Assembly: GCA_964487545.1 (NCBI GenBank)
Contig: CAZARI010000008.1
Coordinates: 1-64,000, forward strand
Direction of reading: 5' to 3'
Length of the DNA stretch: 64,000 nucleotides
From: SKUL01 sp964487545
Lineage (GTDB): Bacteria > Bacteroidota > Bacteroidia > Flavobacteriales_D > SKUL01
The notes beneath the pieces are model-generated. The model saw only the letters and a program-made list of their open reading frames with translations. It made no database searches and had not been told where the DNA came from. Numbering within the stretch: position 1 is the stretch's first letter; every line of letters starts with the position of its first letter. Position numbers and translations under genes: made by a program. Positions 22,334 to 32,638 of this stretch are shown here, one piece after another.

Positions 22334-25300
22334 TTATTGAGATAGCGTAAAGCGCAGACTAAGTCCTGCATTGATGTTTGAAGTGGGGAAGGTGATGGTG
22401 GTGCGTGGGCGGTTGAGCTGCTGATCGTAAAACGCGCGAACCGTAAGTGCGCGGGTGAGCATGTAATCGGCTGCTACTTTAATCGAAATAACTTTCTGCC
22501 CCGAAGTAATCTGGTTGGTCAATTCTACCATTTTTCGGGTGATCATCAGGTTGTCGCGAATAGACAAATCGGCACGCAGTGTGAGGTCACTTTCAGGTCG
22601 TCGGCCACCGATCTCAATCGGAAATTTCATCTTTTGGAAAGTGTATCCCAGTCCCACCACGTACTCTTCGCCTTTCACTTCTGTTACCTGATAGTTGGCA
22701 GTACTGAGGGCCACATTGCGGTCTTTTCTCCACTCAATTTTTGCCGAAAGCGAATTGTTCAACGTCACATCAAAACCAACAAGTGGCGCAAACTGTTCGG
22801 TAATGGCCACCATGTTGATCTGCGTTTCGTGAACAAAGTTTTTGTCGGGACTCTTGTCGCGAATAGGTGCACCGTTGGGTGTGGTTTCATACGCCGGATT
22901 GGAGGTGAACCCGCCAACCGACATGTTTGCCCGATAGGCGTGATTCAGGGTAACCGTACGGAAAAACTTGCGAAGTGCCTGAATCTTTGACAACCCGTCG
23001 TAGCTAAAAGTCCAGTTCGGGTTTTTAATGGCATCTAAGATAGAATACTCCAGAACGTTAAGCGGAACATCTTCTACTCCCACTCCACGATATGCCGACA
23101 AAAATGCGGGAATCACCACATCCTGCTGTGTGGCGCCATAGCCATCGGGAAATTCAGCACGATCAGTTACCGGGTCGGAAAATGGGCTGTTGGCCGCGAG
23201 TTCATTGGCCACCTCCCACCGGTTGACCAAAAACTGGTCGAACACATCGTTTTGGAAGTTGTCGCCATCGCGCACAAAAGCTGTACGTATAGGCAAATAG
23301 GTCATGCTAAATGTTCCGGTGCGCTGGTAAGAGTCGCTGAGGTAATCTTGCAAATCGCGATTAAAGCGGTATTTCTGCGACACGCTCTCTGTTTCAACAC
23401 GACTCATATTCAGCTCAATACGCATATTTGGCAGAGGTTCGAGATTGACCCGCATCGAAAAGTCTTCGTTGTAGTTGGTAGTGGTGGGCTGCTGAACATA
23501 GGGATTCTGAACCAACCAGCCCTGACGACCCGCATTTTCAATAAATGATGGATCCTGCAACCCGAGAACAAATCCGGCCCCGGGAGCGTTCCAATGCCGA
23601 TCCATTCCAAACAATTGCGTTTCGTGGCTGTAGCCGGGTAGGTAGGTTCCTTCGGTTTGGGCGTATCGTACATTCACGTTTTTGACAATCATCAGCAACT
23701 TGGCCCCATAGTCCCACGGCCTGATGCGATTCGGATCTTTCTCTCCATCGGCTCTTTCTTGTTGTTGCTGCGGGCGGCTACCCGGACGGGGCGGAGCATT
23801 TCTGTTTCCCCCCTGAGATCGGAATTTCTGGTTGACCTTTTTAAAATAGCCGATCTTATTATAAAGTGCTAAAAAATTGAACTGATGATTGATCGATAAA
23901 TTCATCGAGTTCTGAATATTGTGTCCGAGGGTATCTTGAGCAAGCGGTGCGCGCTGCCAGTTGTAGGTACCGGTATATCGCAAATCAGACGACATCCAGT
24001 CCGTGATGGGCAGCTTGTCGAGGGGCAGTTTGTAAGACAGGTTTACACTCTGATTAAAGTCCATGGTCTGCCCAAAGTTCTGCACGCTGCTCCACACACT
24101 ATCACGCCAAAGCTTATACTCATCTTCGTAATCGGAATTCACACGTCCGGGTGTTTCTCCGATAATTGACCGGTTATTTGCCGTGTAGGTAAACCGGAGT
24201 TTGCTCGTAATATCATACTGAAAATCATAACTGCGTAACCAGTTAAATGTCTTGGTGTAAAGCTCCGGCTGTGGGAAGTTCTCAATCTGCGTATTGTTTC
24301 TGAGAAGCATTTCGTTGTACGAGCGGTCAATGTCGGTTCGGAAACCGAGCTGCTTGGGTCCGAGATTGATGTTAAAGTCTTTTACCAACGCAAGAAACGG
24401 CGATGAACGGAAAAACTTTGATGCGGCAAACGGTTTCCAATTGGTGGGTTGATTCGAAAACGCATAAGACAGTGATCCCCGGTGATTTCGCGTGGTGTTG
24501 TGCTGCACGTTGGCCGAGCGCATAAAAATCTCATTGTAACTGTAGGTAAGGCTCAGGTTTTCTACGTCGTATACCTGCGGTTTCCGATCAGAATCAGAAC
24601 TTCTTTCTTTGCGCACGTTGGTGAAATTGATGCTTCGCCGCTGCACATAGTCCTGCACCCGTTTGCGCCTGTCACGGGCGGCATCCCTATCCAGTGTCGA
24701 TGCAATATCAGACTGTTCGATATCGGGCGACAAGGGATCGAAGCGCGGATCACTCACTTGTTCAGAGTAGCCGAGATACAATGGAATTTTAATATTGCTT
24801 TCGTCCGGCAGAAACTTGCCAAGCTCCAGATTGGTAGAGATATCAAATCCGCGGGTAGTTTCCTGCTGGCGTTCCTGTACACGACTTTCCAGCCCACCAA
24901 ATCCTGGGGTGCTGTAATTCGCCGCTACGGCCACGTTACCAAAATCGGCCAACTTGGCGCTCACCCTACCCAACGCGGCCCATCCGCCGGCATTGTCAAA
25001 GTCAGTCATTCTCAATTCGTTGACCCACACAATGGCACATTTCTCATCACCAAGGTCCGTTTTCCACGGGTTGGAACGCGTGCCGTCCTTTTTGGGGTTG
25101 CGCACCCCGATCATAATAACCCGAACATTGCTCAGCACCGGATTACCAACCACGGCCATTCGCCGGTCACCATCGGTTCCGTAATACGGACGGTTGTTGC
25201 CCAAATGCGAACCAGTATTTACCGCGTGATCTCGGTCGAGCTTCAGGTTGTGCAACAACTCCAGCTTGATGTCCATGTTGTTATGCTCCTTCCAAATTTC

Positions 25301-28300
25301 GGAAGGACTGGTTTGTGGTGAACCACCGGGAACAAAATCGGTTGGATCCACAGGCACTTCGTATTCGTAATAGTTCTGGTCGAAATCAGAACCCAAGCGG
25401 ATAAAAACACTGATGTCGCCATACTCGAGCATATTGTCGATGTCAGCACTTTCGGCATGAATAAACATCTGCAAGCGCTTATACATGCGCATATCTACCT
25501 GGGTGTTGCGGAATCCCGCACGGGCCTCCCCATCGGCAAGTCCGCACACAGACAGCGATAACGATTGCTCATTGAGGTTGCGCAGGTTGGCCGAACCCAC
25601 ATCCACCTGCTGCTGAATTCCCGGAGGGAGGACATAATTTACCGGAATGCGGTCGCCGTTCTCTTCGATGTTTACCGCTCCGATATCAAAGCTCGTTTCC
25701 GGTTCTTCTGTTCCGAATCCTTCACCACCTTCGGTGATGGTTTGGGTGTAGCGGCGCCACTCTCCGCGAAGCAACTCCATCCGAGCAAACCGGAGAACTG
25801 CGGGATTCTCCCATTCACGCATCACCATTCGGATAAATCGAATTGAACGGAAGTCCTGAATATTTACCCGGCTTGAAAATTCAGTGACCGGAATCTTAAA
25901 CTGATACCACACCACCTGACGACCATCCGTGGTTTGGCCAATTACACGATCGGTAATAAAATTTTGACCTACCTGCATTGAAGGGTGCGACTGATCTTCG
26001 AACTGAACTTCATACTCAAAATACGATTCAGAACCGTCGAGCGTCAAATCCTGGTTCACGTCTTCTGTTGATGGCAACGTGGTGGATTGGGAAGGGTAGT
26101 TGGGCGCATTGGGATCTGAAGCTGAAATGGAGTTTCCTTCTAGTCCGTTGAAACGCTTGTACCGCTCCAGAATATCGAGCTGAAGGCCGTCGTATTCCGC
26201 ATCTCTAAAGTAGTTGTAATTGTCGTTGGCAGGATCTTGCTCAATTCGGCTTCGTGCCTCGGGTGTGAGCGATCCGAGCTGATTGAGGTAATTGCTGAAG
26301 TGTGATCTTTCATCAGGAAATCCGTCACGCGAGTCCGGAAGTCCGTCCAATCCCACGTCCTGCGCCGCGTTTGAATTAGATGTGTTGTCAAAGGCATTCA
26401 CAATAGACTGTGTTAATGGCACACGTCCCCAATTGGTATAAGTGGTGATTAACCCAGCTCCGTCGTCGGTTCCGTCGGGTGGCAAGCCGTTTTCAAAGGC
26501 CATCAACCCGTCGCGCAGAATGTCCTCCGACACGTTTCCCAGGTGCACATAGAGCTTACCCCCGCCGGTAGTTCCAAGATCGTTTTGCGAATCATCGTTC
26601 AGTGGGTCCATCACCCAAAACTGAATGAATTCTACGTTGGCCTGCTCAAAGTCGGTGGTGGTTAAGCTACGCATGATTCCTCCCCAACGCGACACCGGAT
26701 CGACTAGATTTCCATTGACATCCAGACCGGAAGAATAAGCCGATCCACCGGGCACATCAAAGTTATACTGGCCTCGCTCACTGGGATAGAATGCCATGTC
26801 GAACGTGGGAATATTGGTTGGTGTTCCTGCGGGTAGCTGACGGTTGGGAAACACCTCTGCTTCGAGCACCTGACGTTGATAATGTTTGCTGGGGTTGATG
26901 TTGTCGGGCGTACTGGGATCGTTGCGGTAAAACAACGGGTCGATAATGCGCCATGCCATATGAGCACGGTTGTAGTTGGTTACCAAACTATCGACGTACA
27001 TCGATTCGGGAAATTTATCATTATACTGCGGCGGACTCGCAATGGTCCAGTTCACAAAATTTCGCAAATCAATCCGCGACTGGCTGCCTTCAAAATCGTC
27101 GATGTAGGCGTTACCGGCGTTGCCGATAGCACGAGAGTGTCCGGGAATCAGGTGGGCAAATTCTCCGGAAACATTAATGGTAGAAACTTCTTTGGTGTTG
27201 ATCAGGGGAATGGCGTCAATCAACTTGGTGAGCATATTAGACTCGGTGCTGTAGTTTCCGTCGAGCCCCCAAATGGTGTTGCGCACGGGTTCGTCGCCGA
27301 TATTTACTTTTTGAGTCAGCGGACGCTCGTACATGTGCATGATGGTTCCGCCAATGTTAAAGTTATCGTTAAAACGATATTCCAATCGCTGACCAAGCAA
27401 AGTTTTGGTTTGAATACTGAACAGCGAATTACTTTCGAGCGAAATTTTGATCGGTGTTTGCGATTCGAGCAGGCCACTGTTGAGAATCCGCACGCGGCCC
27501 ATGTTGTAATCGACGGTATAGTCAACGTTCTCCTGCAACTGCACACCACCGGCAGTAACCGTTACCGAACCTTCGGGGATGTTCAGGGCGTTGAGCGAAA
27601 TTTCATCCGACGAAGAGGATTGATATGAACCCTGAATTTTAAATCGGTTTAGACTCGGAACGAGTGTCGCTGCTGTTTTGGTTGAATCGTATAATGCGCT
27701 AAACACCACCTGCTGTCTGATGGTTTCGCTCACCCCGTTATCGGCCAGTACTTGATCTAGGTAACCACCAAAGGGTTCGGTCGTGGTGAAGTAGATTCGT
27801 CCGTTGGATGCCTGAATGGTTCCTCCGCGGGTTGCGGCCAAATCCACAAAATCGAAGCGCCCATCGGGTTGGGCGGCACCATTTTGATCTAGTCGGTCGA
27901 GTCCGAGCAGTTGAACCAGCGGAATATCTTCAACGCCATTGTGTGGAATAAACGGAATATCAATCCCTTCGGTTGGGTCGTTATACCAGATGTTCAGGAT
28001 GAAATCCTTAGGGTTTACCTGAAAAGCTCCGAGCGAATAAACGTTTTTCATCATCAGGTCCCATAGTGGAATGGTAACGTTGGTGAGCGAGGCCTTAAGT
28101 AATTTTGCGAAAATCGAATTGGTGCCGGTAATACCGTCGGTAGATAAATCACCCACCTGATAGCGCTGTCCGTCGAGGAAGAACTCGTAAGAAACCGCCA
28201 GTCGCTCGTCGTTATTCAGGGCCTGATTAAGCGAAATAAAACCCAACTTTTCGTTGTAAGTATACTCGCTTTCAGTAAGCCTGCGTGCGTTGGCAATCCG

Positions 28301-29611
28301 CTCAAAGTGCATCGCTTCCTGCATTCCGAGTGCTCCCAGTGCAACAGGTGAGGTGTTAAAATTTCGCACCTGATCGATGTCGATCTGGTTGTAGAGGCCG
28401 TTGCGGTCGTTTGAAGGAATATTTCCGGGAAAAACCGACCAATTGTTTTGGCCCTGTTCGGTCATTCCGTCGAAGTTCTCACCGAGATCACTGAAAGCAA
28501 GGACGTTTCGCGTGTCTTCAACATTAGCGCGATAGTTCACCACCCAAACTTCAATTCTGGTGATTTGAACATCTGAGTTGACAACGGGCAAACTGCGCAG
28601 CGCTTGGTTATAACGATCGCGGAAAAATTTACTCAGAAAGAAGTGGCGATTGGCTTCGTAATTATCGGCCGAAATCAGAAACTCCTGCTGTTGCGCTCCA
28701 CCCTCAACATTGATTTCTTTTCGCTCGCCGCGCTGTTGCGAAAACAGGGTGGTTGAATACAGCTTTCCGAATTGTAATTCTGCCTTTAAACCAAAAAGAC
28801 TCTGGCTTCCACTGATTAGCGAACCACCGAGAGGCATACTCACGTTTCCCGCTTCAATTTTTTTGATGATTTCGTCTTCATAGCCGGTGTACTCCAGCTT
28901 CATCTGATTTTCGAAATCGAAGGTTGCCTGGGTGTTGTAGTTGGTGGTGAGCTTCATTTTGTCACCGATATTTCCAACGATATTCATCTGAATATTCTGG
29001 TCGAAATCAAAAGTGGTGATGCGCCGTTGCCGCTCAGGAATTTGTGGGTTTTCGTTTTTGTTGATGTTGAGACCGAAAATCAATTCGGCCGTACCTTGCG
29101 GGCGGATGTCGATGGTATTCCCTCCAAAAATGCGATCAAAGGCTTCGGATTCAACCCGGAGTCTCGGCGCAAAGCCACCGCCACCCTCCTCTTCGCCTTC
29201 CTGGGCCATCGACTGCATGGTCTCTTTTTCGCGCCAGTAGTCCTCCAAGGACTGTTGCATGTCGTAGTTCATGTACTCCTCAAAAGACATGACCGTGGGG
29301 TTTCGGTAGTCGATCTGACCGCCGATGCGCTGGTAGATGTAGTAGTTTCCGGTGGCTGGATCGAATTCTACAATGCTCTCGATGTTGGATGGGTCCTGCA
29401 GGTTGATGCCGCCGGCTTGTTCGCCCGGATTGAGGTTGTCCTGAATAGGGAAAGGCAGGTCGACATCGGGAGTGTCGGGCTGCTGTAGGTTATAGGCAAA
29501 CAGGATGTGGTCTTCGTCCAGCAGATCAGAGCCGGCCAATGCACCTATAGCTCTTCCCGCTGAAGAAAACACCAAAAAGAGTACGAGAATATTCTTTAAC
29601 CGTAAACTCAA
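22334..29611 (-). CDS. sprA: Cell surface protein SprA, type IX secretion translocon
   Basis: 2425 residues, matching the giant outer-membrane SprA (about 2400 residues in Flavobacterium). SprA forms the 36-strand beta-barrel through which type IX cargo crosses the outer membrane; it is needed for gliding where gliding occurs. A signal peptide (LRLKNILVLFLVFSSAGRAIG) opens the protein. Family-like segments include DFDQNIQMNIVGNIGDK, SLFGLKAELQFGKL and GNAGNAYIDDFEGS. The start codon is TTG at 29611: an in-frame stop lies just upstream and no ATG is close. The gene begins 18 bases after ruvA ends. Its cargo candidates at 32639, 33682, 46774 and 51101 are in the same window. Confidence 0.97.
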   Translation of the reverse strand: MSLRLKNILVLFLVFSSAGRAIGALAGSDLLDEDHILFAYNLQQPDTPDVDLPFPIQDNLNPGEQAGGINLQDPSNIESIVEFDPATGNYYIYQRIGGQIDYRNPTVMSFEEYMNYDMQQSLEDYWREKETMQSMAQEGEEEGGGGFAPRLRVESEAFDRIFGGNTIDIRPQGTAELIFGLNINKNENPQIPERQRRITTFDFDQNIQMNIVGNIGDKMKLTTNYNTQATFDFENQMKLEYTGYEDEIIKKIEAGNVSMPLGGSLISGSQSLFGLKAELQFGKLYSTTLFSQQRGERKEINVEGGAQQQEFLISADNYEANRHFFLSKFFRDRYNQALRSLPVVNSDVQITRIEVWVVNYRANVEDTRNVLAFSDLGENFDGMTEQGQNNWSVFPGNIPSNDRNGLYNQIDIDQVRNFNTSPVALGALGMQEAMHFERIANARRLTESEYTYNEKLGFISLNQALNNDERLAVSYEFFLDGQRYQVGDLSTDGITGTNSIFAKLLKASLTNVTIPLWDLMMKNVYSLGAFQVNPKDFILNIWYNDPTEGIDIPFIPHNGVEDIPLVQLLGLDRLDQNGAAQPDGRFDFVDLAATRGGTIQASNGRIYFTTTEPFGGYLDQVLADNGVSETIRQQVVFSALYDSTKTAATLVPSLNRFKIQGSYQSSSSDEISLNALNIPEGSVTVTAGGVQLQENVDYTVDYNMGRVRILNSGLLESQTPIKISLESNSLFSIQTKTLLGQRLEYRFNDNFNIGGTIMHMYERPLTQKVNIGDEPVRNTIWGLDGNYSTESNMLTKLIDAIPLINTKEVSTINVSGEFAHLIPGHSRAIGNAGNAYIDDFEGSQSRIDLRNFVNWTIASPPQYNDKFPESMYVDSLVTNYNRAHMAWRIIDPLFYRNDPSTPDNINPSKHYQRQVLEAEVFPNRQLPAGTPTNIPTFDMAFYPSERGQYNFDVPGGSAYSSGLDVNGNLVDPVSRWGGIMRSLTTTDFEQANVEFIQFWVMDPLNDDSQNDLGTTGGGKLYVHLGNVSEDILRDGLMAFENGLPPDGTDDGAGLITTYTNWGRVPLTQSIVNAFDNTSNSNAAQDVGLDGLPDSRDGFPDERSHFSNYLNQLGSLTPEARSRIEQDPANDNYNYFRDAEYDGLQLDILERYKRFNGLEGNSISASDPNAPNYPSQSTTLPSTEDVNQDLTLDGSESYFEYEVQFEDQSHPSMQVGQNFITDRVIGQTTDGRQVVWYQFKIPVTEFSSRVNIQDFRSIRFIRMVMREWENPAVLRFARMELLRGEWRRYTQTITEGGEGFGTEEPETSFDIGAVNIEENGDRIPVNYVLPPGIQQQVDVGSANLRNLNEQSLSLSVCGLADGEARAGFRNTQVDMRMYKRLQMFIHAESADIDNMLEYGDISVFIRLGSDFDQNYYEYEVPVDPTDFVPGGSPQTSPSEIWKEHNNMDIKLELLHNLKLDRDHAVNTGSHLGNNRPYYGTDGDRRMAVVGNPVLSNVRVIMIGVRNPKKDGTRSNPWKTDLGDEKCAIVWVNELRMTDFDNAGGWAALGRVSAKLADFGNVAVAANYSTPGFGGLESRVQERQQETTRGFDISTNLELGKFLPDESNIKIPLYLGYSEQVSDPRFDPLSPDIEQSDIASTLDRDAARDRRKRVQDYVQRRSINFTNVRKERSSDSDRKPQVYDVENLSLTYSYNEIFMRSANVQHNTTRNHRGSLSYAFSNQPTNWKPFAASKFFRSSPFLALVKDFNINLGPKQLGFRTDIDRSYNEMLLRNNTQIENFPQPELYTKTFNWLRSYDFQYDITSKLRFTYTANNRSIIGETPGRVNSDYEDEYKLWRDSVWSSVQNFGQTMDFNQSVNLSYKLPLDKLPITDWMSSDLRYTGTYNWQRAPLAQDTLGHNIQNSMNLSINHQFNFLALYNKIGYFKKVNQKFRSQGGNRNAPPRPGSRPQQQQERADGEKDPNRIRPWDYGAKLLMIVKNVNVRYAQTEGTYLPGYSHETQLFGMDRHWNAPGAGFVLGLQDPSFIENAGRQGWLVQNPYVQQPTTTNYNEDFSMRVNLEPLPNMRIELNMSRVETESVSQKYRFNRDLQDYLSDSYQRTGTFSMTYLPIRTAFVRDGDNFQNDVFDQFLVNRWEVANELAANSPFSDPVTDRAEFPDGYGATQQDVVIPAFLSAYRGVGVEDVPLNVLEYSILDAIKNPNWTFSYDGLSKIQALRKFFRTVTLNHAYRANMSVGGFTSNPAYETTPNGAPIRDKSPDKNFVHETQINMVAITEQFAPLVGFDVTLNNSLSAKIEWRKDRNVALSTANYQVTEVKGEEYVVGLGYTFQKMKFPIEIGGRRPESDLTLRADLSIRDNLMITRKMVELTNQITSGQKVISIKVAADYMLTRALTVRAFYDQQLNRPRTTITFPTSNINAGLSLRFTLSQ

Positions 29612-29629
29612 CTTTTCAGATCCTAATCT

Positions 29630-30232
29630 CTACATCAATCGAAGAGAATGCTTTATCAACTCTTCTACCGGCAAATCATTCCCCTTATCTGCCAGCACTT
29701 TTTCTATTGCCTTAATCGCTTTCGCACGGTCCAATCCCAATGAACACAGGGCTACTAACGCCTCACTTTTTGCTGTATTGTGCGGGGCCGCTAAATTATC
29801 AAAATTTACTGCTGCTGCGAGTTTTTTATCCTGTAATTCAGCAACAATACGCTGGGCCATTTTAGGTCCAATTCCTTTAACGCTTTTCAGACGTGCCACA
29901 TCGCCCATATTCACCGCGTCGACCAGTTCATTTGGAGAAAGAAACGACAGAATGGTTCGGGCCAAGGTTGCGCTTACACCCGAAATGGTGATGAGCGTGC
30001 GAAAAATATCGCGTTCGCTGCTGCTGGTAAACCCGATGAGCTGGTGCAAACTGGCTCCCGAACGCACATCCACAGAAACCGCATAATGAATCAGCAATTT
30101 ACACGCCTCTTCGTCTTTGATCTGATCGTAAGTATGCAGCGATATGAGTACTTCATAACCCACGCCGCCACATTCAATAATCACAAATGAAGGCTTCTTT
30201 TCTACCAGCCTTCCGTTGAGCTGAGCTATCAT
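29630..30232 (-). CDS. ruvA: Holliday junction branch migration protein RuvA
   Basis: 200 residues, full length. RuvA tetramers hold the Holliday junction for the RuvB motor. The N-terminal OB-fold starts MIAQLNGRLVEKKPSFVIIE; helix-hairpin-helix motifs are seen at LITISGVSATLARTIL and LKSVKGIGPKMAQRIV; the C-terminal domain III (SEALVALCSLGL) binds RuvB. It lies three bases after maeB and 18 before sprA. ruvB is at 39176-40204, not adjacent. Confidence 0.96.
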   Translation of the reverse strand: MIAQLNGRLVEKKPSFVIIECGGVGYEVLISLHTYDQIKDEEACKLLIHYAVSVDVRSGASLHQLIGFTSSSERDIFRTLITISGVSATLARTILSFLSPNELVDAVNMGDVARLKSVKGIGPKMAQRIVAELQDKKLAAAVNFDNLAAPHNTAKSEALVALCSLGLDRAKAIKAIEKVLADKGNDLPVEELIKHSLRLM

Positions 30233-30235
30233 AAT

Positions 30236-32503
30236 TTATTTAGATTGAGCATCTACCACGGCAATACGAACCATGTTTACAATTTCGCGCACCGAGCTGT
30301 TGAGCTGCAGCACGTGAAAGGATTTATCCATTCCCATTAATATCGGACCGATGGCTTCAATCTGGCCGACTTCCTGCATCAGTTTATAGGCAATGTTGCC
30401 CGAAGAAAGGTCTGGAAAAATAAGTGTATTTACTTTTTTCTGATGCAACAACGAGAACGAAAACACTTCAGACATCATATCCTTGTTGAGGGCAAAGTTG
30501 GCCTGCACCTCGCCATCTACTATAATATCAGGGTATTTTTCGTGAAGCGATTCAACGGCGCGTTGCATCTTAACGGCCAGTTCGTCGCGCGAGGATCCGA
30601 AGTTGGAATAGGACAACAAGGCCAACACCGGTTGAATTTTGAACCGACGAACCGTGCGGTTGGCCAAACGGGCAATTTCTACAATGGTTTCTTCATCGGG
30701 CACTCGGTTTACGGTGGTATCCGCAAAAAACAGTGGGCCTTTATTTTTGGTCATCATAATGTACATGCCAGCCACTACCTTGGCATTTTCTTCTTTTCCG
30801 ATGATTTGAAGCGCCGGCCGAATGACTTCGGCATAATTTCTCGACGCGCCCGAAATCAGTGCATCGGCAAAGCCCTGCTTCACGAGCATGGCACCAAAGT
30901 AGTTTCGGTGCAACATCAACTGGTGCGCTTCGTAGTGCGTTAAGCCCTTTCGTTGCCGCATTTCATAAAACAACTCAGCAAAGTCGTGCAGGCGTGTTTG
31001 CTCTTGTGCACTTTGTGGGTCGATAATTTCTACCCCATCCAGCTCGAGGTTGTATTGCTCGATGAGCTTTTGGATTTTTTCGTGCTTTCCGAGCAGCACA
31101 GGAAATGCAATTCCCTCTTCACGGGCAATCTGTGCGGCCTTCAGCACACGGTAGTTATCGCCTTCTGCAAAAACCACCCGTTTGGGGTCCTGCTTTGCTT
31201 TTTGGGTGATTCCTTTAATGAGTTTGTTGTCGAAGCCCAACCTGCGCGAAAGTTCTAATTCATACTGATCCCAGTCTGTGATCGGCTTGCGCGCTACGCC
31301 AGATTCCATGGCGCCGCGAGCCACTGCACTGGCCACATAAGTTATCAATCGTGGGTCGAGCGGTTTGGGGATGATCATTTCTTTTCCGAAAACGAGGTTT
31401 CGCTGACCGTAGGCTTCGTTCACTTCTTCGGGTACCTGCTCGCGCGCCAGTTGGGCAATGGCATGAACCGCGGCCAGTTTCATCTCCTCGTTGATGGCTG
31501 TTGCGCGGACATCGAGTGCTCCGCGAAATATATAAGGAAAACCGAGCACGTTGTTCACCTGGTTGGGCGTATCGCTTCTGCCTGTAGCCATGATTACATC
31601 GGGCCGGGCACTTACTGCATCGGCATAGGAAATTTCGGGCTCGGGATTGGCCAATGCAAACACAATTGCGTTATCGGCCATTGACTTGACCATGGCTTTG
31701 CTCACCACTTTTCCGGTTGACAAACCAAGAAATACATCGGCATTCTTCATGCATTCATCCAGCGAAGTGAATGGCGTGTCGCGAGCAAATGGCGTTTTTA
31801 TCGGACCCAGATCGTCGCGGTCGGTGCGCAGCACTCCTTTGCTGTCGAGCATGATCATTTTTTGGGGATCGGCACCTAAGGCCATATAAAGTCTGGCACA
31901 CGAAACTGCGCTTGCACCTGCTCCATTGATCACTATTTGCACCTGATCTATTTTTTTGTCGGCAATTTCCAACGCATTAATCAATGCGGCTGCGCTGATA
32001 ATGGCCGTGCCATGCTGATCATCGTGCATCACCGGAATATCAAGCTCTTCTTTGAGCCGTCGCTCAATTTCAAATGCCTCGGGCGATTTCAGATCTTCGA
32101 GATTGATGCCGCCAAAGGTTGGGGCTATGGCTTTTACCACGCTTACAAAGTGCTCTACATCAGTGGCATCCACCTCTATATCAAAAACATCGATGTCGGC
32201 AAAAATCTTAAACAGCAAACCTTTGCCTTCCATCACCGGCTTGGAGGCCAATGCACCTTGATCGCCCAAACCCAGCACTGCGGTTCCATTCGAAATCACG
32301 GCCACTAAGTTTCCTTTGGCGGTATATCGATAGGCATCGTCGGGGTTGGCAGCAATGGCTTTTACCGGTTCGGCCACTCCGGGAGAGTAGGCGAGCGACA
32401 GATCTCGCTGGCTGCTGTACGGTTTGGTTGGAACGACCTGAATTTTGCCCGGCCGACCTTGTTCGTGATATTCAAGTGCTTCTTTGCTTCGTATTTTCAC
32501 CAT
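30236..32503 (-). CDS. maeB: NADP-dependent malic enzyme with phosphotransacetylase-like domain
   Basis: 755 residues, the length of MaeB-type two-domain enzymes. Residues 1 to about 430 form the malic enzyme part: YSPGVAEPVKAI, GLGDQGALASKPVMEGK, IPVMHDDQHGTAII and a nucleotide-binding IVINGAGASAVSCARL. The rest resembles phosphate acetyltransferase (VFAEGDNYRVLKAA, FPDLSSGNIAYK) and is thought to be regulatory rather than catalytic in MaeB. It converts malate to pyruvate with CO2 and NADPH. It is first in the operon leading to ruvA and sprA. Confidence 0.95.
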   Translation of the reverse strand: MVKIRSKEALEYHEQGRPGKIQVVPTKPYSSQRDLSLAYSPGVAEPVKAIAANPDDAYRYTAKGNLVAVISNGTAVLGLGDQGALASKPVMEGKGLLFKIFADIDVFDIEVDATDVEHFVSVVKAIAPTFGGINLEDLKSPEAFEIERRLKEELDIPVMHDDQHGTAIISAAALINALEIADKKIDQVQIVINGAGASAVSCARLYMALGADPQKMIMLDSKGVLRTDRDDLGPIKTPFARDTPFTSLDECMKNADVFLGLSTGKVVSKAMVKSMADNAIVFALANPEPEISYADAVSARPDVIMATGRSDTPNQVNNVLGFPYIFRGALDVRATAINEEMKLAAVHAIAQLAREQVPEEVNEAYGQRNLVFGKEMIIPKPLDPRLITYVASAVARGAMESGVARKPITDWDQYELELSRRLGFDNKLIKGITQKAKQDPKRVVFAEGDNYRVLKAAQIAREEGIAFPVLLGKHEKIQKLIEQYNLELDGVEIIDPQSAQEQTRLHDFAELFYEMRQRKGLTHYEAHQLMLHRNYFGAMLVKQGFADALISGASRNYAEVIRPALQIIGKEENAKVVAGMYIMMTKNKGPLFFADTTVNRVPDEETIVEIARLANRTVRRFKIQPVLALLSYSNFGSSRDELAVKMQRAVESLHEKYPDIIVDGEVQANFALNKDMMSEVFSFSLLHQKKVNTLIFPDLSSGNIAYKLMQEVGQIEAIGPILMGMDKSFHVLQLNSSVREIVNMVRIAVVDAQSK

Positions 32504-32581
32504 ACCTCAGAATTAATCCACGAAGGTATAAAATATCAAACGGCACCCATTCGACAGCTCGTAAAAGGCTGGGGCAAAAGC

Positions 32582-32611
32582 GAAAAAAAAATGCCGACAC
32601 ATTGCCGGCAT
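32582..32611 (-). terminator. Intrinsic terminator after the secreted protein gene
   Basis: ATGCCG and CGGCAT (32591-32596 with 32606-32611) form a stem followed by eight or more T residues on the minus strand, 28 bases after the stop at 32639. Confidence 0.85.
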
Positions 32612-32638
32612 GATCATTCAGAAATGATGATAAAAAAG

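Noticed and set aside
24482..25321. Plus-strand open frame inside sprA
   Set aside because: It is antisense to continuous SprA coding sequence; the composition is unlike a real protein.
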